Below, piece after piece: positions 34,638 to 43,045 of a stretch of 64,000 nt of DNA. The notes under the pieces were generated by a model that was given only the letters and a program-made list of their open reading frames with translations, had not been told where the DNA came from and searched no databases. This DNA comes from Microbacterium aurugineum (lineage in GTDB: Bacteria > Actinomycetota > Actinomycetes > Actinomycetales > Microbacteriaceae). The stretch spans positions 124,001-188,000 of the forward strand of contig NZ_CP078078.1 of NCBI RefSeq assembly GCF_023101205.1. The letters run 5' to 3'. Each line of letters opens with the position of its first letter. Position 1 is the stretch's first letter. The translations under genes and the position numbers were made by a program.

Positions 34638-36281
34638 ATGCCCACGCGCACGTCGAAACGAGCGGCCATCGCCACGCTGGCCGTCGCAGCACTGATCACC
34701 GGCCTCGCCGCTTGCGCCCCTAGCGGAGGTGGAGGTGAGGGAGGGGAGACCATCCTGACGGTCGGCCGCTCCTCGGCCGCCGTGCAGCAGGTGTTCAACC
34801 CGTACCTGCCCACCACCGCCTACCAGCTCGGCTCCGAGGGCATGATCTACGAGCCCCTCGTGCAGGTGAACACCACCAAAGCTGGCGACTTCAAGCCGTG
34901 GCTGGCCACCGAGTGGGAGTGGAACGATCAGGGCACCGAGCTCAGCCTGCAACTGCGCGACGGCGTCACCTGGACCGATGGCGAGGACTTCACCAGCGAA
35001 GACGTCGTCTACAGCTACGAGCTCATCAAGGAGCACCCGGAGCTGAATCTCACCGGCATCCAGTTCGACACGATCACCGCTCCCGACGAGCACTCGGTCG
35101 TGCTCACGTTCGAGAAGTCGTCGGCGAACTTCTTCGACAAGATCATCTACCTCAGCATCGTGCCGGAGCACGTCTACGGTGAGATCGACGACGTCGCGGG
35201 CTACGCCGACGAGAAGCCGGTCGGCACGGGCGCGTTCATGCTCGGCACGTTCACGCCCGAGAGCTACACGCTCGTGAAGAACCCGGACTACTGGCAGAAG
35301 GGCAAGCCCGCGATCGACGGTCTGCGTTTCGTCCCCTACAAGGACAACACCGCGGTCTCGCAGGCCATGGTGCAGGGCGACGTCGACTGGTGCAGCTGCT
35401 ACATGGCCAACGTCGAGGAGACATTCCTCTCCAAGAGCGACGACTTCCACATCCTGTGGTCGGTCGTGGGCGCAGACGGCCTCATCACGAACAACCAGAA
35501 CTTCCCGTTCAACGAGAAAGAGATCCGCGAGGCCGCGAGCCTGGCGATCGACCGCCAGCAGGTGGCCGACGTCGCCAACCGTCCGGCGGCGACGTGGAAG
35601 GGCGGCCTGCCGCTCCCGGTGTTCGAGGACTCCATCGCCCCCGGTCTCGAAGACGAGGTGTACGAGTACGACGTCGACGGCGCCAAGAAGATCCTCGAGG
35701 GCCTCGGCTTCACGATGGGCTCCGACGGCTACTACGAGCGAGGTGGCGAGCAGCTCGCTTTCGAGATCACGATCCCGCAGGCGTTCACCGAGCAGGTCGC
35801 GGCGGCGCAGATCATCCAGTCCAACCTCAAGGAGGCCGGATTCAAGGTCGACGTCAACGGCGTCGCGGTCGAGGCGATCAACGGCATCACCAGCAAGGGT
35901 GAGTTCCAGGCGACGATCGGGTACCCCATCGCGACTCAGCTGCTCGCAGTGAACCTGTACGACTCGTGGATGAACCCCGCCTACTCGCTGCCGATCGGCG
36001 AGGCCATCCCGACGTACCAGAACATTCAGCGGACCGAAGACCCCGAGATCGCGCAGTACTTCACGGACTACTTCGCCGCGACCGACGACGAGCAGCGCAC
36101 CGCCGCCGTCACCGGTCTGCAGGAGCAGTTCATCGAGGAGACGCCGTGGGTCGTCCTCTCCTACTACCAGGCGTACGCCGGGTGGAGCGAGAAGAAGGCC
36201 ACGGGCTGGCCGCAGGAGGCGGACCCGTACTGGGGCGCCTTCGTCAACCCGGTCGTCGCGCTGGAGCTGCAGCCGAAGTGA
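34638..36281 (+). CDS. family 5 extracellular solute-binding lipoprotein
   Basis: 547 residues with a signal peptide ending LAAC, then a family 5 fold (GSEGMIYEPLVQVN, LRDGVTWTDGEDFTSEDVVYSYELIK, KPVGTGAFML). This is the receptor of the Opp-type importer. ATG 34638 follows GAAAGGAAG, and earlier in-frame starts would lie in the ATPase gene. Ligand class is not readable, but the enzymes around it favour an oligosaccharide or glycoside. A strong hairpin follows 41 nt after the stop. Confidence 0.9.
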   Translation: MPTRTSKRAAIATLAVAALITGLAACAPSGGGGEGGETILTVGRSSAAVQQVFNPYLPTTAYQLGSEGMIYEPLVQVNTTKAGDFKPWLATEWEWNDQGTELSLQLRDGVTWTDGEDFTSEDVVYSYELIKEHPELNLTGIQFDTITAPDEHSVVLTFEKSSANFFDKIIYLSIVPEHVYGEIDDVAGYADEKPVGTGAFMLGTFTPESYTLVKNPDYWQKGKPAIDGLRFVPYKDNTAVSQAMVQGDVDWCSCYMANVEETFLSKSDDFHILWSVVGADGLITNNQNFPFNEKEIREAASLAIDRQQVADVANRPAATWKGGLPLPVFEDSIAPGLEDEVYEYDVDGAKKILEGLGFTMGSDGYYERGGEQLAFEITIPQAFTEQVAAAQIIQSNLKEAGFKVDVNGVAVEAINGITSKGEFQATIGYPIATQLLAVNLYDSWMNPAYSLPIGEAIPTYQNIQRTEDPEIAQYFTDYFAATDDEQRTAAVTGLQEQFIEETPWVVLSYYQAYAGWSEKKATGWPQEADPYWGAFVNPVVALELQPK

Positions 36282-36322
36282 CGACGACGGACGGCGTGCG
36301 CGCAGGCCGTCCGCACACATCA

Positions 36323-36348
36323 GGGGGCGTCTCCACGGAGGCGCCCCC
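36323..36348 (+). terminator. strong hairpin after the family 5 binding-protein gene
   Basis: GGGGGCG-t-CTCC-ac-GGAG-g-CGCCCCC folds into a stem of 11 pairs with one mismatch. It may end or reduce transcription before the ThuA gene, whose own Shine-Dalgarno (CGGAGGAG) is good. The 115-nt gap has no other feature beyond a short ACGGC..GCCGT repeat. Confidence 0.7.
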
Positions 36349-36396
36349 GCCAACCCCGCACCGCCCCCGCATCACCCTCCGGAGGAGACCCGACCC

Positions 36397-37044
36397 ATGT
36401 CCACCCGCGCCCTCGTCGTCGTCGGCGGCGACGACACTCACCACGACCTGCTCGGAGCCGCCGACGTGCTCACGCGCATCGGCTCGGCCGCCGGGTTCGT
36501 GACATCGCCAGCCGTCGGCATGCAGCGGTTCGTGAACCCTCGGCCCGAGACGGCGGATGCCGACGTGTACGTGCTCTATGACTCGGGCGCGGCATTCGGT
36601 GGTGACCAGCAGGCGGCGCTCGCCGCGGCTGTCGCCGCAGGCAAGGGCGTGGTGGCGCTGCACATGTCGAACGTGATGGGTGACCCGGAAGGGGCTGATC
36701 GCGCCTACCGTGACCTGCTCGGCAACCACTACCTCTCGCACGGACCCGGGTATCACGAGGGTCGTCATCGCATCGACGTCGTCGCCGCGCATCCGGTCAC
36801 CGACGGGGTCGACGACTTCGAGCTGTTCGACGAGTATTACGAGTTCGCGTTCGCCGACGACGACCACACTGTGCTCGCCGAGCGCACGCGCGAGGACGGC
36901 GTGCGCATCCCGGTGCTCTACGTACGCGAGGTCGGTGAAGGGCGCGTGGTCTACCTCGCCCTCGGCCATGACATGCGCGCCTGGGGCGAGCCGTCGTTTC
37001 GTAGGATCCTCGCGCAGGCCATCCGTTGGGCGGGCCGCGCATGA
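36397..37044 (+). CDS. ThuA-domain protein
   Basis: 215 residues of the ThuA/trehalose-utilisation fold (class I glutamine-amidotransferase-like but without a nucleophile Cys). Motifs include ALVVVGGDDTHHDLLGAA, GKGVVALHMSNVMGDPEGA, the GPGYHEGRH histidine region and GEGRVVYLALGHDMRAWGEPSF. ThuA relatives act with Gfo/Idh/MocA dehydrogenases on 3-keto sugars. This protein starts a five-gene overlapping run of isomerase and oxidoreductase genes. The stop overlaps the next ATG. Confidence 0.85.
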   Translation: MSTRALVVVGGDDTHHDLLGAADVLTRIGSAAGFVTSPAVGMQRFVNPRPETADADVYVLYDSGAAFGGDQQAALAAAVAAGKGVVALHMSNVMGDPEGADRAYRDLLGNHYLSHGPGYHEGRHRIDVVAAHPVTDGVDDFELFDEYYEFAFADDDHTVLAERTREDGVRIPVLYVREVGEGRVVYLALGHDMRAWGEPSFRRILAQAIRWAGRA

Positions 37045-37805
37045 GCCTGCCCGGCGCTGCGGTCATGCTCTACACCGTCGACGCCCTGCTCGACGACGAC
37101 TTCGAGGGCGTGCTGGAGCGAATCGCCGCCCTCGGCTACACCGGGGTGGAGACCTATGGTCTGCACGGTCGCGCCGCGACCGACGTGAATCGGATGCTGC
37201 AGCGCACCGGGCTGCGCGTGGTCAGCTCGCACGCCCCCTTCCCGCACGGCCCCGACGCCGCCCGCATCCTCGACGAATATGCGGAGCTGGGCGCCCCGAA
37301 CCTCGCCTGGAGCATGGAGGCCGAGGAGTTCGACGACCTCGACGCGATCGAGCGCGGGCTCGAGCGCGTGAACGGGGGCGTCGAAGCGGCCGCCGACTAC
37401 GGCATGACCGTCGCGTACCACAACCACCACGCGGAGTTCCGGAACGTGATCGACGGCCGGACCGCCTACGAGCTGCTGCTGGCGCGGCTGCACCCACAGG
37501 CGCGAGTCGAACTCGACCTGTACTGGGCTGCGGTGGGCGGCGCCACGCCGGCGGACGTCGTTCGTTCCATCGGACCGCGCCTGCGGTACGTGCACGTGAA
37601 GGACGGCCCAGCTCTCACCTACGGGCAAGACACACTGGTGCCCATCGGTCAGGGAACGGTCGACGTGCTGGGCGCGCTGCGCGAGCCGTCGACCCTCGAG
37701 TGGCACATCGTCGAGCTGGAACGGCTCGACGTCGATCCCTTCGATGCTCTCGACGAGTCGTACCGCTACCTGACGGCACACGGCGTGACGGAGGGATCAC
37801 GGTGA
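37041..37805 (+). CDS. sugar phosphate isomerase/epimerase-like TIM-barrel protein
   Basis: 254 residues of the xylose-isomerase-like TIM-barrel family. Metal and substrate residues are in VTYHNHH-like VAYHNHHAEF, VELDLYWAAVGG and YVHVKDGP. Related proteins include isomerases and the 3-keto-glycoside lyase/hydrolase subunits of C- and O-glycoside pathways. It overlaps ThuA upstream (ATGA) and an epimerase gene downstream (GTGA), so the complex or pathway is shared. Confidence 0.85.
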   Translation: MSLPGAAVMLYTVDALLDDDFEGVLERIAALGYTGVETYGLHGRAATDVNRMLQRTGLRVVSSHAPFPHGPDAARILDEYAELGAPNLAWSMEAEEFDDLDAIERGLERVNGGVEAAADYGMTVAYHNHHAEFRNVIDGRTAYELLLARLHPQARVELDLYWAAVGGATPADVVRSIGPRLRYVHVKDGPALTYGQDTLVPIGQGTVDVLGALREPSTLEWHIVELERLDVDPFDALDESYRYLTAHGVTEGSR

Positions 37806-38785
37806 GCGCGCTGCGGGTGCTCTTCCTCGGCGGCGCCGGCATGATCGGCTCGGCGGTCGCGCGTGAGGCCGTGCAGCGGGGCATCGACCTCACGGTCGTG
37901 ACGCGGGGAGAACACCGCCGCGCCCTGCCGTCCGACGTGCGGGCGATCCGCGCCGACGTGCGTGACGCGGCATCGCTCGACGCCGCGCTCGGTGCCGAGG
38001 AATACGACGCGGTCGTGAACTGGGTGGGCTTCACCCCGCAGGACGTCGAGTCCGACATCGCGCGCTTCGCCGGACGGACAAGACAGTACGTGTTCGTCAG
38101 CACGTGCTCGGTGTTCGGGCGCCCCGTGCCGCAGCTGCCGATCACCGAGTCCAGTCCGCGCCGGCATCCGGTCTTCGGCTACGCGCGGCAGAAGCTGGCG
38201 GCCGAGCTCGTGCTCGAGGAGGCGTACCGCGAACGCGGGCTGCCGCTGACGATCGTGCGCCCGATGCACACCTACGACGAGACGACGATGGTCTTCCCCG
38301 TCACGTGGACCGCGATCGAGCGGATGCGTCGGGGCGAGGCTTCGGTCGTTCACGGTGACGGCACCTCGCTGTGGACGCTGACCCACTCCAGCGATGTCGC
38401 CCGTGCACTCGTGCCGCTGCTCGGGAACGCACACGCCGTGGGGGAGAGCGTGAACCTCGTCAGCGGCGACATCCTCACGTGGGACCAGATCCACACCACT
38501 CTCGCGCAGGCGGCGGGCGTGCGGGAGCCCCTGCTCGTCCACCGCTCGAGCGAGTCGATCGGGCGCGAGATCCCCGGTTGGGGTGAGGCGCTGCAGGAGG
38601 ACTTCCGCCACTCGATCCTGTTCGACACCGCGAAGCTGCGCCGACTGGTGCCCGGATTCCACCCGACTGTGACTTTCTCCGAAGGCGCTCGCCGCATCGT
38701 CGCGTGGCACGAGGAGGACGCGTCGCGCCGCGTGTTCGACGACGATCTCTCCGACGCCTTCGATCGCCTGATTCGGAACGGATGA
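37802..38785 (+). CDS. NAD-dependent epimerase/dehydratase
   Basis: A 327-residue extended SDR: VLFLGGAGMIGSAVAREAV at the start, FVSTCSVFG in the catalytic region, and FGYARQKLAAE carrying the YxxxK pair. It probably epimerises or reduces a sugar intermediate. The start is GTG 37802, overlapping the preceding stop as GTGA. The next gene begins 1 nt after its stop. Confidence 0.87.
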   Translation: MSALRVLFLGGAGMIGSAVAREAVQRGIDLTVVTRGEHRRALPSDVRAIRADVRDAASLDAALGAEEYDAVVNWVGFTPQDVESDIARFAGRTRQYVFVSTCSVFGRPVPQLPITESSPRRHPVFGYARQKLAAELVLEEAYRERGLPLTIVRPMHTYDETTMVFPVTWTAIERMRRGEASVVHGDGTSLWTLTHSSDVARALVPLLGNAHAVGESVNLVSGDILTWDQIHTTLAQAAGVREPLLVHRSSESIGREIPGWGEALQEDFRHSILFDTAKLRRLVPGFHPTVTFSEGARRIVAWHEEDASRRVFDDDLSDAFDRLIRNG

Positions 38786-38786
38786 C

Positions 38787-39545
38787 ATGACAGACACGCA
38801 CCAGCGCGCCACCGACGCGCTCTCGATCCAGCTCTACAGCCTGCGCGCTGAACTCGGTGAGCATCGCGCGCAGACCCTCGAACGCCTCGCGGGGCTCGGA
38901 CTTGCGCGGGTGGAGCCGTACGACATCCTCAGTGACCCCGCGCAGCTCGCCCACGAGCTGACCTCCGCCGGACTCGTCGCGCCGACCGCGCACGTCAAGC
39001 TCCTCGACGCCCCGCTCGACGATGCGATGTCGGCTGCGCGCACGGTCGGCGTCGAGACGCTCATCGTGCCGTGGGCGGAGCCCGCGCTCTTCCAGGACCG
39101 CGCGGGTGTGGCCTCCCTCGCGGAGCGGCTCAATGCGGCGACCGGGAGAGCAGCCGACGCGGGCATGCGTGTGGGCTATCACAACCACGAGTTCGAGTTC
39201 TCTGCGCGCATCGACGGCACGTCCGCCTGGGAGGTGCTCGTCGACCTGCTCGACGAGCGGGTCGTGCTCCAGCTCGACACCTACTGGGCGAGCGTCGGAG
39301 GTGCCGACGTGTTCGAGCTGCTGCCGAGGTTGTCCTCCCGCATCACCGCGGTGCACGTGAACGACGAGAAGCCGGAAGCGGATGATCCGCCCACTCTCGG
39401 CGTGCCGGTCGTCGGCCGGATGCCGGAGGTCACCGCGCTCGCCCGCGACATCGGTGCGCTCGTCGTCGTGGAGGTCGTCGTGGACGGCGACTCCTGGCCG
39501 GCCATCGAGCGCAATACGCAGTTCTTCGCGGAGGCGCTCTCGTGA
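38787..39545 (+). CDS. sugar phosphate isomerase/epimerase-like TIM-barrel protein, second copy
   Basis: 252 residues, same fold as the protein encoded at 37.0 kb: IQLYSLRAELGEHR, VGYHNHEFEF, LQLDTYWASVGGAD and AVHVNDEK give the metal-binding set. Having two of these in one operon is typical of heteromeric or sequential keto-glycoside lyases. It starts 1 nt after the previous stop and overlaps the oxidoreductase gene as GTGA. Confidence 0.86.
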   Translation: MTDTHQRATDALSIQLYSLRAELGEHRAQTLERLAGLGLARVEPYDILSDPAQLAHELTSAGLVAPTAHVKLLDAPLDDAMSAARTVGVETLIVPWAEPALFQDRAGVASLAERLNAATGRAADAGMRVGYHNHEFEFSARIDGTSAWEVLVDLLDERVVLQLDTYWASVGGADVFELLPRLSSRITAVHVNDEKPEADDPPTLGVPVVGRMPEVTALARDIGALVVVEVVVDGDSWPAIERNTQFFAEALS

Positions 39546-40639
39546 GCGGCGCCCCGGTGCGCGTCGGTATCATCGGCGCCGGCAACATCTCCGACGAGTA
39601 CCTCGCGACGCTGCAGGCCGCGTCGAGCGTCGAGGTCATCGGCATCTCAGACCTCGACCACGAGCGTGCGGCCGCACAGGCCGCCCGATTCGGTGTGCCG
39701 TTCGCGGGCAGTACCGAAGAACTCTTGGCCCTCCCCGCACTCGAGCTCATCGTGAATCTGACCGTCCCCGCGGTGCACGCGCAGGTCGCGCTGCAGGCGC
39801 TCACGGCGGGGAAACACGTGTGGGGCGAGAAGCCACTCACGCTCGACCGGGCGTCGGCGCGTGCGGTGCTCGATGCGGCAGTGGCGGCCGGACTGCGCGT
39901 GGGCAATGCTCCCGACACGGTGCTCGGGCGCGGCATCCAGCATTCTCAGCGACTGATCGCAGATGGCCGCATCGGCACGCCGCAAACCGTGCTCACCCTC
40001 ATGCAGGGGCCGGGGCCCGATACATGGCATCCGCGGCCCGACTTCTTGTTCGCCCGGGGAGCGGGGCCGCTGTTCGACATCGGTCCGTACTACCTGACCA
40101 CGCTCGCGCTACTGTTCGGGCCGATCGAGACGGTGCAGGCGCTCGGGCATCGGGCGTTCGATGTGCGCACCGTGCCTTACGGAGAACGAGCGGGCGCCCG
40201 TATCCCCGTCGAGGTGTGGACGCACGTGAGCGTGCTCACGCGGTTCCGCTCCGGGGTCGTCGGCACCTCGATCTACAGCTTCGATTCGCCGGTGCGCCGG
40301 CAGCTGTTCGAGGTCACGGGCTCCGGGGGAACGCTCACGGTTCCCGTGAGCGGGTTCGACGGGCCCAACCTCCTGGTTCCGGCCGGTCGGCCGCAACCGG
40401 AGCAGACGGAGCTCGTCCCTCCGGGCGTCGAGCGGGAACGCGGCATCGGGGTCGTGGAGATGGCCGAGGCGATCCGTGCCGACCGCGAGCCGCGGGCGAG
40501 CGGCGCCCTGGCCTACCACGTGCTCGATGCGATGATCGCGATCGAGGAGTCGATCGATGCGGACGTTCCGGTGCGGGTGGAGAGCACGTTCGATCCGGTC
40601 CCCGCGCTCGATCCCGAGTGGGGTACGAGCGCGTCTTGA
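39542..40639 (+). CDS. Gfo/Idh/MocA-family oxidoreductase
   Basis: 365 residues with VGIIGAGNISDEYLATL, the lysine in WGEKPLTLD, and GPLFDIGPYYLTTLALLFGP in the catalytic domain. In glycoside pathways this family oxidises the C3 hydroxyl of the sugar, which sets up beta-elimination of the aglycone by a TIM-barrel partner. The two TIM-barrel proteins and ThuA just upstream make that reading attractive. GTG 39542 overlaps the previous gene. Confidence 0.9.
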   Translation: MSGAPVRVGIIGAGNISDEYLATLQAASSVEVIGISDLDHERAAAQAARFGVPFAGSTEELLALPALELIVNLTVPAVHAQVALQALTAGKHVWGEKPLTLDRASARAVLDAAVAAGLRVGNAPDTVLGRGIQHSQRLIADGRIGTPQTVLTLMQGPGPDTWHPRPDFLFARGAGPLFDIGPYYLTTLALLFGPIETVQALGHRAFDVRTVPYGERAGARIPVEVWTHVSVLTRFRSGVVGTSIYSFDSPVRRQLFEVTGSGGTLTVPVSGFDGPNLLVPAGRPQPEQTELVPPGVERERGIGVVEMAEAIRADREPRASGALAYHVLDAMIAIEESIDADVPVRVESTFDPVPALDPEWGTSAS

Positions 40640-40739
40640 CCCGGAAGGTAACGCTTCGGACTTAGAATGGTCGTTACTGGTATGGTGCTCTCGCGCCGTG
40701 TACGGTTCAGAGTGGAAAACCACTTCCGAGGGGGCAGGA
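40640..40739 (+). promoter_or_regulatory. GntR gene promoter with two operator types
   Basis: TGGTCGTTACTGGTAT at 40668-40683 matches the element before the GH9/CUT1 operon at 14 of 16 bases. A second site, the perfect palindrome AGTGG-AAAA-CCACT (40711-40724), lies closer to the start and resembles HutC-type half sites. TAGAAT (40663-40668) could be a -10, but the matching -35 (TTGACC, 40636) is 21 bp away, so that pairing is doubtful. Autoregulation by the GntR protein is likely. Confidence 0.65.
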
Positions 40740-41504
40740 ATGACGAGCATCAGTGAATCGCCGATTCGTGCGGACTATCCGGAGCCCCTGTGGATCCAGG
40801 CCGTCAATCTCATCAAGGTCGAGATCTCATCCGGTCGCCTCGCCGAGGGCATGCGGCTCCCTCCGGAGCGAGAGCTGTGCACGCAGCTCGGCATCAGCCG
40901 GGTGACGCTGCGCAAGGCTCTGCTGCAGCTCGTCGAAGAAGGAGTGCTGAGTTCCTCGCACGGGCGCGGGTGGTACGTCGCCTCGGCGCCTGTCGCCAAG
41001 GAGTGGCCGAACAGCCTGGAGTCGTTCAGCGAGACCGCACGCCGGATGGGCCTGGAGGCCACGTCGGTCGTGCTGCGCGCCGAGACCGGCCACGCGAGCC
41101 TCGACGAGGCCGAGGCCATCGGCGTCGCACCGGGCACTCCGATCTTCCGCCTCGACCGCATCCGTCTTCTCGACGGTGTGCCGATCGCGCTCGACGCCTC
41201 GGTCGTGCCTGCGGCGCTGCTGCCCGACGTTTCGAAGACCGACTTCGCTGTCGACTCGCTGTACGACCTGCTCGATGAGTCCGGCTCCGGACCCGAGCGC
41301 GCCGACAGTACCGTCGAGGCCCGCGAGGCCGATGCGCAGGCGGCCGAGGCGCTCCATGTGGCGCAGGGCAGCCCCCTGCTCGTGATGCGTCAGGTCGCGC
41401 ACGGCTCCGACGGCCGCGTGGTCTCACTGTCGACCATCCGCTACGTGGGCGAACGCTACCGCCTTCGCACGGTCTTCACGCGTGGGGCGGGACCGACCCA
41501 CTGA
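40740..41504 (+). CDS. GntR/HutC-family regulator of the glycoside island
   Basis: 254 residues. The winged helix has LPPERELCTQLGISRVTLRKAL and the wing ends in GRGWYVAS. A UTRA effector domain follows (APGTPIFRLDRIRLLDGVPIALDASVVP, and GSPLLVMRQVAHG). The family includes DasR, NagR and HutC, which sense amino-sugar phosphates or similar small ligands. ATG 40740 follows GAGGGGGCAGG. Shared motifs at 28446, 29554, 40668 and 47133 suggest it controls the surrounding operons. Confidence 0.92.
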   Translation: MTSISESPIRADYPEPLWIQAVNLIKVEISSGRLAEGMRLPPERELCTQLGISRVTLRKALLQLVEEGVLSSSHGRGWYVASAPVAKEWPNSLESFSETARRMGLEATSVVLRAETGHASLDEAEAIGVAPGTPIFRLDRIRLLDGVPIALDASVVPAALLPDVSKTDFAVDSLYDLLDESGSGPERADSTVEAREADAQAAEALHVAQGSPLLVMRQVAHGSDGRVVSLSTIRYVGERYRLRTVFTRGAGPTH

Positions 41505-41561
41505 TAGTCGCTCTTCCGTATGCGCGATCGGAGCGTTCGTCGGCGCGAAGGGCCTGGGCCG

Positions 41562-42136
41562 GTGCAGTTCGCGTTCACCGACAAGTCGGAGCCGCCGGGT
41601 ACGGGAAGCGATGGTCCCTACCTGATGGCGGCTACACTGCCGCTCGGTTCCGAGGCGGCGCAGCTCGACGATCTGCGTGACATCGCTGGGGGCGATGAAG
41701 CCTCGGGGCGCTTCCAACTGCATCGGTACGACGACATCGGCTCCTTGAAGGACGATACGGTCGCGACGATGAGCGCTAGGCCTGCGCTGCATGGGGGCGT
41801 CGTGTGCCCTGCGGCAGGGAGCCGCCCGGAACGGACGAGGCGGATCTGCATGGAACGGATCCTCTGGGCGTTGGATCGCCGTGATGCCGTCACGCACGTC
41901 GTGTTCGAGTCCCGGGGGTGCGGAGGATGACCGACGTGACATCAAGCTGGGGCAGGCGCTCCGTGCGTCGGAGCGGTTGTCCTCTCGGATGCGGATCGAT
42001 CACGCGCGCGGCGCGGACGAGCCGCTCCCCTGGCTGCCCGACGCCGTATGCGGTGCGGTGGATGGGCGAATCATGGGTCGTGACCGGGGGGGCGACCATC
42101 AGCTCTGGATCATCGAGGAGAAACGCAAAACCCGGG
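41562..42136 (+). pseudogene. frameshifted hypothetical gene (DUF3800-like)
   Basis: From GTG 41562 the frame reads VQFAFTDKSEPPG ... YLMAATLPLG and continues to RRDAVTHVVFESRG before stopping at 41930. At that point another frame continues with DDRRDIKLGQALRASERLSSRM and then EPLPWLPDAVCGAV to beyond 42130, open to 42267. The two halves together match an actinobacterial family with an N-terminal Asp-Glu/Lys-Ser motif and a C-terminal W-x-PDAV motif. The switch falls near CCCGGGGGTG at about 41915, so one indel in a G-run breaks the gene. A sequencing error is possible. The end shown is approximate. Confidence 0.55.
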
Positions 42137-43045
42137 TCAGCCCAGGCGGTTCGCGAGGAACCAGGCGCCGGCGACGGGCTGGTCGCCGAGGATCACGAAG
42201 TCCAGCTCCGGATGCCGTGCCACGAGCAGTGCGCGCACCGATGCGGCCAGCCGGGGCTGAGCGGTGATCACGCCGCCGGCCGCCACGACGGTGCGGCCTG
42301 CGGCACCGCGGCGACGCAGTTGATCGACCAGGCGCACGAGGTGTGAGGCGCCGTCGTCGATCACTCCGACGGCGAGGGTCGACCCGGCGTCGGCGGCGCG
42401 GAACACCGCGGGGGCGTGCGGGCCCCAGTTGGCCATGGTCGGCTCGTCGTTGACGATGCGCGCGAGGCGCTCGGCGTCGGCGACGTCGAAGTCGGCGAGC
42501 AGTGCGCCGAGGAGTCCGTCGTCGGGCGCGCCATCGTCATACGCGAGGAGCGCGGCCCTCGTGGCCTCGCGGACCAGTCCTGCGGCCCCCGCCTCGTCAC
42601 CGATGACCCAGCCCCAGCCGCCCGTCACGAGCGGTGCTCCCGCGGCATCCGCACCGACGCCGATGGCGCCGGTGCCCGCGATCAGCCCGATGCCTTCCGT
42701 GAGGCCGGCTGCCGGCACGAGGAGGGCTGCGTCGTTGACGCACTGCACGCGGGTGAAGCCGTGCGTACGCAGCGCGTGCTCCAGGTCGTGCGCGACCTCA
42801 GACCTGTCGAGGCCCTGTGCGCCGATCGCGAGCGCGCGGACAGACGCCCCTGAGGGCAGTGCCCGTGCGAGCACGTCGACCAACCAGGCGGCAGCAGCAT
42901 CCGCCGGCTCTGCGTCCCACTCCGCCGAGCTCACCACGACGTCGGTGACGACGCGTCCGGTCACATCGGTCGCGCGGACCGCGGCCTTGGTGCCGCCCAC
43001 GTCCATGCCGACGATGAGAGCCGTCGTGTCGTCGGCTGCCGTCAC
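42137..43045 (-). CDS. BadF/BadG-type sugar kinase (GlcN/GlcNAc-kinase-like)
   Basis: 302 residues of the ASKHA fold: GMDVGGTKAAVRATD phosphate loop, VNDAALLVP, GLIAGTGAIGVGAD and GGWGWVIGDEAGAAG. The family includes human GlcNAc kinase and the Vibrio glucosamine kinase GspK, encoded beside a GH9 glucosaminidase. It overlaps the SIS gene by 4 bp (ATGA) and is last in its operon. Phosphorylation of an amino sugar is inferred from family and context. Confidence 0.85.
   Translation of the reverse strand: MTAADDTTALIVGMDVGGTKAAVRATDVTGRVVTDVVVSSAEWDAEPADAAAAWLVDVLARALPSGASVRALAIGAQGLDRSEVAHDLEHALRTHGFTRVQCVNDAALLVPAAGLTEGIGLIAGTGAIGVGADAAGAPLVTGGWGWVIGDEAGAAGLVREATRAALLAYDDGAPDDGLLGALLADFDVADAERLARIVNDEPTMANWGPHAPAVFRAADAGSTLAVGVIDDGASHLVRLVDQLRRRGAAGRTVVAAGGVITAQPRLAASVRALLVARHPELDFVILGDQPVAGAWFLANRLG

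Noticed and set aside
41424..41945. 173-codon minus-strand frame in the GntR-kinase gap
   Set aside because: The plus strand here shows family-like sequence in two frames (a broken gene). The minus frame is Arg/Pro-rich with no motif.
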